DNA from: Tolypothrix brevis GSE-NOS-MK-07-07A
Lineage (GTDB): Bacteria > Cyanobacteriota > Cyanobacteriia > Cyanobacteriales > Nostocaceae
Length of the DNA stretch: 64,000 bases
Reading direction: 5' to 3'
Assembly: GCA_019358985.1 (NCBI GenBank)
Contig: JAHHIJ010000017.1
Span: 62,001 to 126,000, forward strand
Made by a program: the position numbers and the translations under genes. Positions 40,401 to 48,484 of the stretch are shown here, piece by piece; position 1 is the stretch's first letter, and each line of letters begins with the position of its first letter. The notes beneath the pieces are model-generated. The model worked only from the letters and a program-made list of their open reading frames with translations. It did no database searches and was not told where the DNA came from.

Positions 40401-43400
40401 TTTTTATTAAAGTCCTCGGAGGCAACAATTCCTACAGTTCCCCAGTAACCCCAGTTTATCACCTTGACGGGAAAATCTTCTTTCTTCGCGAGGCTGTGAG
40501 CATAGGCATCTTTGAATGTACAACCTCCCGCGTAATTCGCCTGACCTACATTGCCTGAAAAGGAGATTGCCGAGGAGAAGAACAACATAAAGTCAAGAGA
40601 TTCCCCCTGAAAGGCTTTATGTAAGATAACGCTGCCCCGTACTTTTATATCCAAAGCCGTGCGTAAAGCGGACTCATCCATGTTTTCCAGGGTCTTATCC
40701 TTTAAGATAATAGCTGAATGAAAAACGCCATGAATCTTTCCGTATCGGGTTCGAGCCTGTGTCACCGCCTTTTTCATACTATCAAAATCGGTGGCATCGG
40801 CTTTTAAGTAGAGGATCTCGCCACCTTTGGCTTCTATGGTTCGGATTGTTTCTTTCTTTTGTGCATCTAATTCGCTCCTGCCCACAAGAATGACTTTGGC
40901 TTGGACGGTTTCCGTGAGATAACGACAAAGTTCTAAGCCAATACCACCTGCCCCTCCGAGAATGAAATAGACACCCTTTGTGCGAAAAGGTGTTTTGGCA
41001 ACAGTAGGCAGGTTCATCGGGAGCATTTTGCGTACATAACGTCTTCCTCTACGCAGCGCTACGGCTTCACCTTGAGGATGAGGTGGTTCGGTGAGGATAG
41101 GAGCCACCCACGCGTGTCGTTTTTCCTCTGTTGCCTCAGCTGCAAAATCGTCAAGGTCGATGTCTAAGCAACTCACTTCCAGTTGTGGGTATTCTCTGGC
41201 AAGGGAAGAGGTAAAACCTTGTAAGCTGGCAGTGCAAGGGTCGATCGCATCTCCCGGTTTTATTTGATACACCCGGTTGGTGAGTACTTTCAACCGAAGA
41301 CCACCGGTAAAGTTATGCGAAATAATTCCCTTGAAGAGTCGAAAGAGTGATAGAATGCCCTGTTCCTGGCTTTGTTCGAGAATTTCAAGGTTGTCATCAC
41401 CTTCCCATTTTGTTGGATTCCCACCCAAAAAGTAAATGGTGAGAGGAGACGAGCCGACCTTTTGGGTTAAAGCAAGGATGCAGTTATTCCAGTCTATCGG
41501 GTCATCAGCTTTCACTTGCCAAAGGTTTTCCCCTTGTTTTCCGGACTCTAAGCCCAATTGAAACCGAAAACATTCATGACTGTTGTGGGCATCAGCAAGA
41601 GCATCTGCCAAAGGCAAACAAGGCAGGGAATACACCAACAAAACAATCTCTGCTGTTGAGGTTGGAATGGGGGTGTGATTGTTTTCTTCTAGCGTCCAAC
41701 TAGGGGTATAGAAAAATTCAGCTAAGGGATCTTTGAGTTTTCTCAGGACAACATCACTCAGCTTGACACAGACCTGACCCTGTTCATCTGCTAGCACCAC
41801 GTCGTACCGGAATTTGCCCACGATTTTGACGTGTGCATAACCACGGGTGGGTAAAGGGCGAATCCGCTCCACCTTCTCTACAGCATAAGGCAGCATGGGT
41901 TGTCCACTTTTTGTTGGCAGCGGGTCGAAAAGTCCAGCGATCGCCTGGAGGACGCTATCTAATATACTGGGATGGAGTTCATATCGTTTAAAGTCGCTTT
42001 CGCAAGAAGTCGGTAACTGAAACAAACCCACCGCTTCTTCATCGTTTCCCCAGATTTGTTCGAGTCCTTGGAAGTGAACTCCATAATCAACACCCTTTTC
42101 CCGGCAACTGGTGTAATGAATCGATTTGTCGATCCTGCGGGGGCAACGTGTTTTGATATCTTCTATGGACAATGGTGGTTCCTTCTTGCCCTCTTTTTCG
42201 CCAACCAAAATAAACTCACCCTGGGCGTGGACGGTATCTCCAGAAAGAATTTCAAAACCGAACTCTTTGTCCTTTTGAGTAATGACGATATTGATTTTTT
42301 TTCCGTCTTCGGTTATTATTATGGGTTGTAACCAGAGAACTCTAGCGATATCGTATTGTTCATTTGGTCGAACTGAAGAAAAGGCTGCGATCGCAATTTC
42401 GAGGCTTCCCACACCTGGAAGAACCGGCTGATTTTGCACTCGATGATCACTCACGATCCAATCTGTGTCAGAAAAAGCCTTGTAAAATACGGCTCCAACC
42501 CCTGCACTCTCCTGAACATCAAATCCATCCAATAAAGGGTGGGAGTAAATGACCTGAGATTTTGTGTCTTGAGACATGCCCACATCGGGAACCCAATAGC
42601 GTTTCTGAGCGAAGGGATAAGTCGGCAGGGAACAACGCTGTGGTTTAGATTCGCTGTACAGTAGCTGCCAATCAATGTTCACACCTTTAGTCCACAGTGC
42701 AGCTAATTTACCTAACTCTTGACCACGCAGCAATTGCCGGACAAAAATTTCTCCGATTTCTCCTTGGAGGAGTGTCTCCATCTCTTTCTCTGTGGTTTGC
42801 ACACTACCTCGGTAACAATGTTCGTTCTCTGAAAGTCCTTGGTGATACTGCAACAATTTTTCACGAAGTTCTTCCAGACTAGATGCAATCAAGGCTAATC
42901 GTTCCTCCATAGCCTCACGCCCCACTTGTAAAGTATAGGCAATGCTCTGCATCGACGGATGAACATCGGAAGGAACAGAGATGAACTCGAAAAGCTCAAG
43001 AGCGTATTTCTTCAGGCGATTTTCATTCTTCGCAGACAAGAGGAACAATAACGACTGCCCGTCTATCTCTGCGCTTTGCTTTTCGTTATTTCTCCTTTCT
43101 ACATATTCCTCCAGAATTAGGTGTGCGTTTGCTCCACCCGCTCCAAAGCCACTGATGCCTGCTCTGAGGGGATAAGTCCTTTCAATATCCCCTTCCTTAA
43201 TAACCGGCTTTTCCCATGTTTCGAGTTTCCGTTGCAGATAAAAGGGAGATTTCTCAAAACTGATATTCGGATTTACGGTTTGCGAGTGGATTGAGGGTGG
43301 GAGTTGTTTATGTTTTAGTTGTAGAACGACCTTGGTAACAGCGGCTATACCGGCAGCGGCTTCCAAATGACCGATATTGGACTTTGCAGAACCAATACTG

Positions 43401-46400
43401 CAAAATTGCGTCTCATTAGTGTCTTGCTGGTAAGCCTGCATTAAACCGGAAATTTCAATCGGATCTCCTAACTCCGTACCAGTACCGTGTGCCTCCAGAT
43501 AACTGATGGTTCGGGCGTTCACATTCGCTCGTTCCAGAACCTCCTTAATCAGTAAACCTTGGGCGTTGGGATTGGGTACAGTATAGCCGTTGGTTTTTCC
43601 TCCGTGATTGAGAGAACTCCCCTTAATAATTGCATAGATATGGTCTTCATCCCTGATTGCCTTATCTAGTGGCTTAAGTAAAATTGCCCCGATGCCTTCC
43701 CCCGGCACGTAACCATCACCTCCCTCACCAAAGCTGCGGCAAAGTCCGTCACTGGAAGCAAATCCGTTTTGACCCAATTGCAGATACTTATTCGGATGCA
43801 GAGATAGATTAACCCCGCCAGCCAAAGCTAAATCGCAATCACCATGTTTGATTGATTCACATGCTAAATGGATAGCAGTGAGGGAGGAAGAACACATCGT
43901 ATCTACAGCCAAGCTGGGACCGCTAAAGTTAAAGAAGTAGGATACCCGGTTGGCAATGGAGGAAAGAGAGTATCCGAGGAACATCGGCTTCCCCTTGGCG
44001 GTTTCTTCGACTCCAAGCAACTGATATTCCAGGTAAAGCGCTCCGACAAAAACGCCGACTTTTTGTTTATGAAGTTTATCCCTTGTATAGCCGCTATCTT
44101 CAATGGTTTCCCAGGCTGTCTGTAGAAACAGGCGTTCCTGTGGGTCCATAATTTGGGCTTCTTTGGGAGCTATGTTAAAAAATAGAGGATCAAACTGATC
44201 CACATTATTGATGAAACCTCCCCACTTGCAATAGCTTTTTCCTCTTTTATTTTTCTCTGGGTCGTAATACTGACGGTAATCCCAACGTTCCCTGGGAATC
44301 TCGGTAACACAGTTTTTTCCTGTCTTCAGGTTTTCCCAAAAGGTTTCCAGATTATCTGCCTGTGGATAGCGACCACTAATGCCTATAATCGCAATTTCCT
44401 GCCATTGTTCGCGAACAGCTTTAACCGCAGATGTTGGCTTCAAATCGACATCAAGCTTTTTTGTGGTAGTATCCGAAGTTTTGACGGCTCTTGATCCGGC
44501 ATCCGATTTTTCAATCGGCATCTTTTCCCACTTCTTTAGTAATGCGGTTTGATGATGTTCGATAAAATATTGAGCAAGCTCAGACAAGTTTTGTCGTTCA
44601 AAGAATAAGGTCTTAGGCAACTCGCCGAAATGGGATTCCAATTCCCGATTCAAGGTGATAATCGCCACCGAGTCAATTCCGTATTTTTCAAAGGGCGCTG
44701 CGGCTTGAATTTTGGCGGCAGGGATTTTCAGGGCTGTTGCCAGAATATCTTTCAGATATCTCTCAATTTCTTGACGGGAATCCTCTAAACTTTTTGAAGT
44801 AACGCCATCAGAGGGGGGGTTATCTTTTTCCCCGGTGCCTTGGGGTTCTTCCTCCCCAGTAGTTTGCGGTTCTTCCGGAATCCAGTATCGTTCTCTAGCA
44901 AAAGGGTAGGTCGGTAAAGACATGATTTTGGGAGTCGAACCTGGATACAGTATCGACCAATCGATTTCTACTCCCTTGATCCAAAGTTTAGCCAATTCGT
45001 CAAGGGGAGCGCGAGTCTGTTTTCGGATTTCTTCTCGTGAGAAGGACGAGACGACCGACCCTTTTATGGTTCCATGATAAACATGCGCTGGGTCTTCGCG
45101 ACCTTTGATATAGCCCCTCAAATTTTCTCTTAATTCTTCACTACTGGATACAATTAAGGATAGGCGTTCTTCCATAGCCAGCCGCCCAACCTGGAGCGTG
45201 TAGGCTAAAGGCGATAGGTGTATATTATTAGAATCATCGAGATAACGGCAAAGATTTTCCGCCATTTCTTTGAGCCGCTCTTCGTTCCTGGCGGATAAGA
45301 CTATGAGTACGGGGTTTCCCTGGTTCGGAGAGGGGAACGAACCGGGAGCCAACTGCTCTTGATATTCTTCGACAACGATATGACAATTTGATCCGCTAAA
45401 CCCAAACGAATTGATTGCCGCTCTTCTGGGATCAGGGGAATTCGGCTGCCAGTCGCGCAACTTTTTGTTTACATAGAAAGGGCTTTCGGCAAAATCATTA
45501 TGGGTATTCTCCTTTTCCACATAAAGCGTAGGAGGGATCATTTTGTGACGTAACGCAAGAAGCACTTTAATCAAACTCACCACCCCAGCAGCCGCAGAGG
45601 TATGCCCGATATTGCTTTTAACCGAGGCAAGGGCACAGTACTGTTTCTTCGCAGTATAGGCACGGAATGCTTCTGTAAGCGCCTCCACTTCGATGGGATC
45701 ACCTAATTTAGTCCCCGTTCCGTGTGCTTCCACGTAGGAAATACTTTCGGGGTTAATATCGTATTGCTGATATACCGCTAATTCCAGTTCTGACTGAGAC
45801 TTACCGCTGGGAGCGGTGATTCCGTTGGTTTTTCCATCCTGATTAGTACCCGATCCCTTAATAACACCGTAGATCATGTCCCCATCCGCTATAGCCCGAT
45901 CCAAACGTTTCAGGGCTACCACGGCGACAGCCTCGCCAACAACAAGTCCATCAGCACAGTTATCAAAAGCCCTGCACTTACCTGTAGGCGAAACCATCCC
46001 TGCCTTACTCATTTCAACATAAAGTTGTTCCGATAGGTAAAGTGTCACGCCACCAGCCAGCATGATATCCGTTTCTCCTTCCCGGAGACTTTTGCAGGCG
46101 AGGTGAATCGCCATCAAAGAGGAAGAACATGCGGTGTCTATGGTCATCACCGGTCCTCTCAGGTTTAAAAAGTATGCGACACGAGAGGCGAGAATCGAGT
46201 TGGCGTTGCCTAGCATGACTTGCCCGTGATTCTTGATTAGACCATGTTTATATAAAAGCGCTTTATAATCGTTATAAATAACCCCTGCGAATACGCCACA
46301 TTTGACGCTATCCAGCCGCTGCCCTACATATCCGGCGTCTTCAAGCGTATGCCAACAGCTTTCCAGAAAAAGCCGTTGTTGCGGGTCCATGACTTCCGCT

Positions 46401-48484
46401 TCCACGGGAGAAAGGTTAAAAAACAGGGGATCGAATTTATCAACATCCCCCAGGAACCCACCCCATTTGCTATAGCTGTGATTTGGTTTCTGGGGATCTG
46501 GGTCATAATATTTCTGCACGTCCCAGCGACTTGGCGGAACCTCTGTGATGGAATCTACACCCTGTCGGAGATTCTCCCAAAATTCTGATGGATTATCCGC
46601 TCCCGGAAAACGCCCGGACATTCCAATCACGGCAATATCCGTTGTGTTTTTCGCTTGGGGAGCCTTCACCACTGCCTGGGCGGGGATTTTACTTGCTTCC
46701 TTTTTGGGCGGATCGCTTTTCGGGGGAGAGCTTGAGAGTGTTTTACCATAGCGAGTAACAAGAAACTGGCTGAGATCCCTAATGCTCGAATAATCATAGA
46801 TTACTTGGATTTTCAATTTCAGGTCAAACTCACGGTTGATTGCGTCTATTAGTAAGACACCCTGCAAGGAACCCACTCCGTAATCAGCAAATCGCGCTGC
46901 GACATTGATTGCATCCGGCTCCATTTCCATCTCTCGGCTGGTGATCTCGACCAGCTTCTTTTCTAAAAATTCGTTATCAACTCCATCGGGCGTTGTTGTA
47001 ATGGTACTCTCCTGTTGTAAGGGAGCGGACTGGGGGGGAATGGGTTGTTCCGGCGCGGGAGGGAGGTAATGGATCACCTCTTTATAAAACACGGGATAAT
47101 CGAATTGACGCTGGTTGTTTTCCAGCAACTCCTCCTTGGTTTGACCAGGATCAGCCTTGCCGATGGTTAAGAGGAGATAACGTAAAACTTTTTTCTTTAT
47201 TCCCTGCCCAAAGCTATACCAGCCACGGTATTCTTGTTCAAATTGTTTAATAATGGGGTTAACGGCACATAAATAAGCAAAATTACTCTCAAATTGAGGA
47301 TCGTCTAGGAAATTAGAAATTTCAACGCTAATGTCTACGCACTCGAGCAGTTTCAGTCCGACATCGCTGAGGATTTTACTATATTGAGGGGCGGTGCTGG
47401 TAAACATCGCTAATTTAGGCATATTAATTTCGGTCACGGTATTGGCGACGCAATCCGCTAAAAGAATACGACCGTCCTGGTTTAGATGTCGATAAATGTT
47501 CTCAAAGGTTTTTTGTTTTTGTTCGATATGGGGGAAAACCTCAAAGCCGATAACCAGGTCATAGAGACCCGGAAAGGGGTCTTTGCTGCTGTCTTTACAG
47601 AAAATACGCAAGCGATCGCCTAAGCCTTTGTTTAGAACCCGGTTAGCCCCTTCTTGTGCCTGATTAGATGCGATCGTAAAACCGTCGCCGGTTATATGGG
47701 GATAGGTCATGGACAGGTCTATTAAATCTGTCGAAAAGCCACACCCAATATCCATTACCTTATATACTTGGGAAAAATCTACTCCCCGATAAAGAATCCG
47801 TTTCGCTTCTTTTTGTTTGGAAGCTATAATCGCTGCATATTCGGGATGTTTTTCCGGTTCGTTATAAATCAATAACCAGGAAAACCCTTCTATCTTTTCT
47901 GCTAAAGGAGAAAAGATCAAATGAGGATCTTCCGTCCCTAATAGCTCCTTCATGTAAGGAGTCATTTTATTATAGAAATTGGCAACCAATTCTCCTGTTT
48001 CCATTGGTTTATCGGGTTCGGAGAAGGTTTCATCCTCCACCCAACAACGCTTTCGTTCAAATGGATAGGTTGGCAGGGAAATGCGCCTCGCATTTGAATG
48101 TTTATTCAGTTGTTCCCAATCGACATCAATGTGGTTTGTCCACCAAGCTGCCGCTATCCGCAAATCTTTATTTTCGTATAGCTGTTTTTGTTCGTCGGGT
48201 TTCACTTCTAAGCCGTACCGGGATTCTTTCTTTCCTCCTCTAAAAATGGAAGATGACGCCGCTCCTGATTCCAGATAAAGAGTGAGCAGAGTTAAAAGCT
48301 CTGATTTGGTTTTTACTATTACCGCAAATCGTTCATCAAAGCTCTCTCTACCTCTCTGCAAGGTGAAAGCGATATCAGCTAAAGAGTCCGGAGTTTGAGA
48401 AAACAAATAATCCCTTAAAGTCGTAAGATATACCCTAAGTTGTTCCTCTGTTCTAGCCGAAACTACAATTAGTTCTTCACCCAT
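33410..48484 (-). CDS. Gene B, trans-AT PKS: linker-oMT-ACP / KS-ACP / KS-DH-KR-cMT-ACP-ER / KS-DH*-KR (5024 aa)
   Basis: Giant multidomain polyketide synthase. The start is ATG at 48484, preceded by a perfect AGGAGG six bases upstream and overlapping the gene A stop by eight bases (ATGGGTGA), which implies translational coupling. The frame is open upstream to 48613, but that extension lacks such a signal. Approximate domains in residues: KS-AT-type linker 1-162, oMT 164-476, ACP 502-579, KS 615-1043, ACP 1232-1322, KS 1361-1796, DH 1985-2255, KR 2255-2749, cMT 2799-3159, ACP 3179-3249, ER 3336-3669, KS 3680-4106, inactive DH 4266-4519, KR 4522-5019. The N-terminal linker is the piece that normally follows a KS directly, and that KS ends gene A. 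The C-terminus stops right after the KR, and the cMT-ACP of the same module begins gene C. Confidence 0.96.
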   Translation of the reverse strand: MGEELIVVSARTEEQLRVYLTTLRDYLFSQTPDSLADIAFTLQRGRESFDERFAVIVKTKSELLTLLTLYLESGAASSSIFRGGKKESRYGLEVKPDEQKQLYENKDLRIAAAWWTNHIDVDWEQLNKHSNARRISLPTYPFERKRCWVEDETFSEPDKPMETGELVANFYNKMTPYMKELLGTEDPHLIFSPLAEKIEGFSWLLIYNEPEKHPEYAAIIASKQKEAKRILYRGVDFSQVYKVMDIGCGFSTDLIDLSMTYPHITGDGFTIASNQAQEGANRVLNKGLGDRLRIFCKDSSKDPFPGLYDLVIGFEVFPHIEQKQKTFENIYRHLNQDGRILLADCVANTVTEINMPKLAMFTSTAPQYSKILSDVGLKLLECVDISVEISNFLDDPQFESNFAYLCAVNPIIKQFEQEYRGWYSFGQGIKKKVLRYLLLTIGKADPGQTKEELLENNQRQFDYPVFYKEVIHYLPPAPEQPIPPQSAPLQQESTITTTPDGVDNEFLEKKLVEITSREMEMEPDAINVAARFADYGVGSLQGVLLIDAINREFDLKLKIQVIYDYSSIRDLSQFLVTRYGKTLSSSPPKSDPPKKEASKIPAQAVVKAPQAKNTTDIAVIGMSGRFPGADNPSEFWENLRQGVDSITEVPPSRWDVQKYYDPDPQKPNHSYSKWGGFLGDVDKFDPLFFNLSPVEAEVMDPQQRLFLESCWHTLEDAGYVGQRLDSVKCGVFAGVIYNDYKALLYKHGLIKNHGQVMLGNANSILASRVAYFLNLRGPVMTIDTACSSSLMAIHLACKSLREGETDIMLAGGVTLYLSEQLYVEMSKAGMVSPTGKCRAFDNCADGLVVGEAVAVVALKRLDRAIADGDMIYGVIKGSGTNQDGKTNGITAPSGKSQSELELAVYQQYDINPESISYVEAHGTGTKLGDPIEVEALTEAFRAYTAKKQYCALASVKSNIGHTSAAAGVVSLIKVLLALRHKMIPPTLYVEKENTHNDFAESPFYVNKKLRDWQPNSPDPRRAAINSFGFSGSNCHIVVEEYQEQLAPGSFPSPNQGNPVLIVLSARNEERLKEMAENLCRYLDDSNNIHLSPLAYTLQVGRLAMEERLSLIVSSSEELRENLRGYIKGREDPAHVYHGTIKGSVVSSFSREEIRKQTRAPLDELAKLWIKGVEIDWSILYPGSTPKIMSLPTYPFARERYWIPEEPQTTGEEEPQGTGEKDNPPSDGVTSKSLEDSRQEIERYLKDILATALKIPAAKIQAAAPFEKYGIDSVAIITLNRELESHFGELPKTLFFERQNLSELAQYFIEHHQTALLKKWEKMPIEKSDAGSRAVKTSDTTTKKLDVDLKPTSAVKAVREQWQEIAIIGISGRYPQADNLETFWENLKTGKNCVTEIPRERWDYRQYYDPEKNKRGKSYCKWGGFINNVDQFDPLFFNIAPKEAQIMDPQERLFLQTAWETIEDSGYTRDKLHKQKVGVFVGALYLEYQLLGVEETAKGKPMFLGYSLSSIANRVSYFFNFSGPSLAVDTMCSSSLTAIHLACESIKHGDCDLALAGGVNLSLHPNKYLQLGQNGFASSDGLCRSFGEGGDGYVPGEGIGAILLKPLDKAIRDEDHIYAIIKGSSLNHGGKTNGYTVPNPNAQGLLIKEVLERANVNARTISYLEAHGTGTELGDPIEISGLMQAYQQDTNETQFCSIGSAKSNIGHLEAAAGIAAVTKVVLQLKHKQLPPSIHSQTVNPNISFEKSPFYLQRKLETWEKPVIKEGDIERTYPLRAGISGFGAGGANAHLILEEYVERRNNEKQSAEIDGQSLLFLLSAKNENRLKKYALELFEFISVPSDVHPSMQSIAYTLQVGREAMEERLALIASSLEELREKLLQYHQGLSENEHCYRGSVQTTEKEMETLLQGEIGEIFVRQLLRGQELGKLAALWTKGVNIDWQLLYSESKPQRCSLPTYPFAQKRYWVPDVGMSQDTKSQVIYSHPLLDGFDVQESAGVGAVFYKAFSDTDWIVSDHRVQNQPVLPGVGSLEIAIAAFSSVRPNEQYDIARVLWLQPIIITEDGKKINIVITQKDKEFGFEILSGDTVHAQGEFILVGEKEGKKEPPLSIEDIKTRCPRRIDKSIHYTSCREKGVDYGVHFQGLEQIWGNDEEAVGLFQLPTSCESDFKRYELHPSILDSVLQAIAGLFDPLPTKSGQPMLPYAVEKVERIRPLPTRGYAHVKIVGKFRYDVVLADEQGQVCVKLSDVVLRKLKDPLAEFFYTPSWTLEENNHTPIPTSTAEIVLLVYSLPCLPLADALADAHNSHECFRFQLGLESGKQGENLWQVKADDPIDWNNCILALTQKVGSSPLTIYFLGGNPTKWEGDDNLEILEQSQEQGILSLFRLFKGIISHNFTGGLRLKVLTNRVYQIKPGDAIDPCTASLQGFTSSLAREYPQLEVSCLDIDLDDFAAEATEEKRHAWVAPILTEPPHPQGEAVALRRGRRYVRKMLPMNLPTVAKTPFRTKGVYFILGGAGGIGLELCRYLTETVQAKVILVGRSELDAQKKETIRTIEAKGGEILYLKADATDFDSMKKAVTQARTRYGKIHGVFHSAIILKDKTLENMDESALRTALDIKVRGSVILHKAFQGESLDFMLFFSSAISFSGNVGQANYAGGCTFKDAYAHSLAKKEDFPVKVINWGYWGTVGIVASEDFNKKLAAAGLYSIQPEQGMESVSRLLSHPLNQVMSINANQKFLKGINVDFSYELAFSPEETPPTLNTLINRTLGGFNESEKTKQCFVEIDRMGLHLTLLCFHQAGVFRNAHEKYDKQQLRTNLSVTPDYSRLFDELLNILSRAGWIRIQEQQIVSTTEVESASVQEAIKYLEEEKNQLLSSYPKMKTHINLVWICMHGCLDVLRGEIAGTDVMFPNSSMHLVEGIYKGNAQVDHYNQSVARNVLAYIRHRMPKLGKNGKIKILEVGAGTGSTSTMIFDAVGEYGEHISYIYTDISPGLINYGKKTFEADNPFVEFKILDVEKDVETQGYELFDFDIVIATNVFHATRRINNTLRYTKALLKTNGWLIINEGVKNLDFLTYTFGLLKGWWLYDDETGRLPGGPTLSLAMWRNVLHEEGFGSILSLNESSQAPLDFGQDVIIAESNGIIRRDRKSAEITTVTNANPVKLRSLLIPQTKPERVSKKTDLKTYIEESIAQNLVQALQVSPEDINIKKPLSDYGVDSITGVDLINRINKTLKLQLRTTALFDHADIEGFSRAILDEYGEQIKALLEPEPLESPEALTSSAHEDRETVDSFTEAEKITEREQFSSFLESPASVSHKDRETVNSLEVNNTQVEKMQEEERSPSLYQAVFVTKPGSPEDLEVRAIQPTAPGEGEVEIEVRAFSLNFADFLCMRGLYPNMPPYPFTPGSEVSGVVLRTGAKVQRFQPGDEAIAVMGQSMGGHSGLVLVREENIVKKPSGLTHEEACSFPVAFLTMNHAFNLANVKPGEKVLIQTAAGGTGLIAVQLASLKGAEIYATAGSPGKLEYLKKKGVNNLINYRTEDFAQRILEMTNGQGVDVVFNTLSDEAIQKGLNLLAPGGRYIEIAMTGLRNSRQLDLSHLVDNQTFQSIDMSRLYTKQPKLLTQHLALMAQALAFGKIVPTLSHSFSFDRIRDAYYCLQQRENIGKVVVTVPPKKVVTAPSENKQSTSAIAIIGISGRFPGASNVEAFWDNLANGKNSITEVPSQRWDINAYYDPNPQHLDKTHCKWGGFLTDIDKFDALFFKLSGREAELTDPQQRLFLEEAWKALEDAGYANASISNTKCGVFVGADPGDYRINMREAGVPCEPQSFWGNAGSLIAARISYFLNLKGPSITVDTACSSSLVAVHLGCQSIRQGESDMVIAGGVYIGTTPHFHIVASNARMLAPDGKCKTFDDRADGFVPGEGVGAVVLKPLEAACRDGDHIYGVILGSGCNQDGRTYGITAPSVASQSELAQNVYQNANLDPATIGYVEAHGTGTKLGDPIEIDALTKAFRGYTDKKRYCAIGSVKSNIGHAATAAGIVGFIKVLLCLKHRKLVPSLNFAKSNEHIDFENSPFYVNGELRNWVVEEGDMRRAAISSFGFGGTNAHIIVEEYKEEDEKKEEGRVLILLSAKNSDRLKEVAKNLYRFILDAPSYHLSDIAYTLQVGREAMEKRVAFIVDAKDALKQKLSDFLADKTNDENFYLGEVKEGEVKPSTVSSIDLTNGELEKLAQAWVSGLNPDWTQLPTALKPRRISLPTYPFSPDRYWFDSSTIGEISQPQKDYIFKRELKSTEPLLAQHTIDGKPVFPAVGFLEMVLDSLKEIMPDKAAVLQDLFWLTPLYVLDKYPVQLVVEVEQNTFKYRVIGGEADENTVYCRGNGYWAESLEPLPTLDINRLKNSLPKQTFPEEPYQSFETNRVVLGSLYQGATEVWAAGSTALVAIDMPVQQGAEYLFHPGAFVAALLGCRWIDSSQQGVGIPFFVQKVERWNDVEQPAYAYVVQGVQKQLDVQILDRWGQVAVRYSGIKLKTFKTVNLEKLLYVPVWQRLAYKNTTSQEQHTNGTTLLVYHEENTLEAEKLLKIYQDWKHEILSICVPHTENYQSNYLGNQLKQLTSPLCSICFLATSNETFFLSQNSFQKTVREPWYVMGLLTLVRRLEQLGYAQKPLQWMLFTNRAYALHQEEQIDPYASVIVGLATSLAQEHIHWQVNLRDRHNIISPSLLVNQNCDRQSLNVVVERNGNAYVRKLERLDLPRPTRSRLRHKGVYVLAGGAGYLGGLLTRYLVQTYQAEVIWLGRRKQDERIDKKIEAIGAFGSRPRYITLKNWSEEETRAVFDKIKEENKIINGVFNLVMVAQGVPICSLSEEQFRAGSFDGKVKSAIALYSVLQNETLDFLVFFSSMQSFAQRLKFMSANMSSYVAGCMFQDAFAHEMNRQVAYPVKTINWGYWSHNQQADADKTHEQYEAYLKNKGIYSLNAEEGMESLERILAHESEQVVMTKASDEILKNLGVSAIENTLIASLPDRSSMLNRLLSEKF
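37480..38480 (-). other. cis-encoded enoylreductase domain after the ACP (module 5)
   Basis: The sequence from LYQAVFVTKPG to KVVVTVPPK is a medium-chain NADPH-dependent enoylreductase (quinone oxidoreductase type). It has NFAD in the substrate part, the nucleotide-binding run QTAAGGTGLIAVQLA, and VFNTLSDEAI. It sits downstream of the ACP, a position known for trans-AT ER domains. A linker of about 85 residues, rich in Glu/Ser/Thr and containing two related stretches (HEDRETVDS and HKDRETVNS), joins it to the ACP. It should saturate the double bond made by the module 5 KR and DH. Confidence 0.9.
37480..44402 (-). other. Module 5: KS-DH-KR-cMT-ACP-ER, fully reducing and C-methylating
   Basis: KS about 43098-44402: DTMCSSS (Cys codon 43892-43894), EAHGTGT, KSNIGH. 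DH about 41720-42530: the first motif is HRVQNQPVLP, with the consensus Gly replaced by Asn (codon 42431-42433); the second, HPSILDSVLQ, is intact. KR about 40240-41720: GGAGGIG, FFSSAISF, ANYAGGCTFKDA, Asp in HSAIILKD. The cMT (about 39010-40090) has LEVGAGTGS. ACP about 38740-38950, Ser codon 38847-38849. The ER follows. Predicted CH2-CH(CH3), matching C25 methylene and the C24 methyl. Confidence 0.88.
44520..46642 (-). other. Module 4: KS-ACP without reduction
   Basis: KS about 45358-46642: DTACSSS (Cys codon 46127-46129), EAHGTGT, KSNIGH; elongating. The linker ends SLPTYPFARERYW and leads after about 40 low-complexity residues (GEEEPQGTGEKDN) straight into the ACP (about 44520-44790, GIDSV, Ser codon 44670-44672). 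No KR, DH or MT lies between. The beta-keto group should be retained, matching the C27 ketone of scytophycin-type compounds. Confidence 0.9.
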
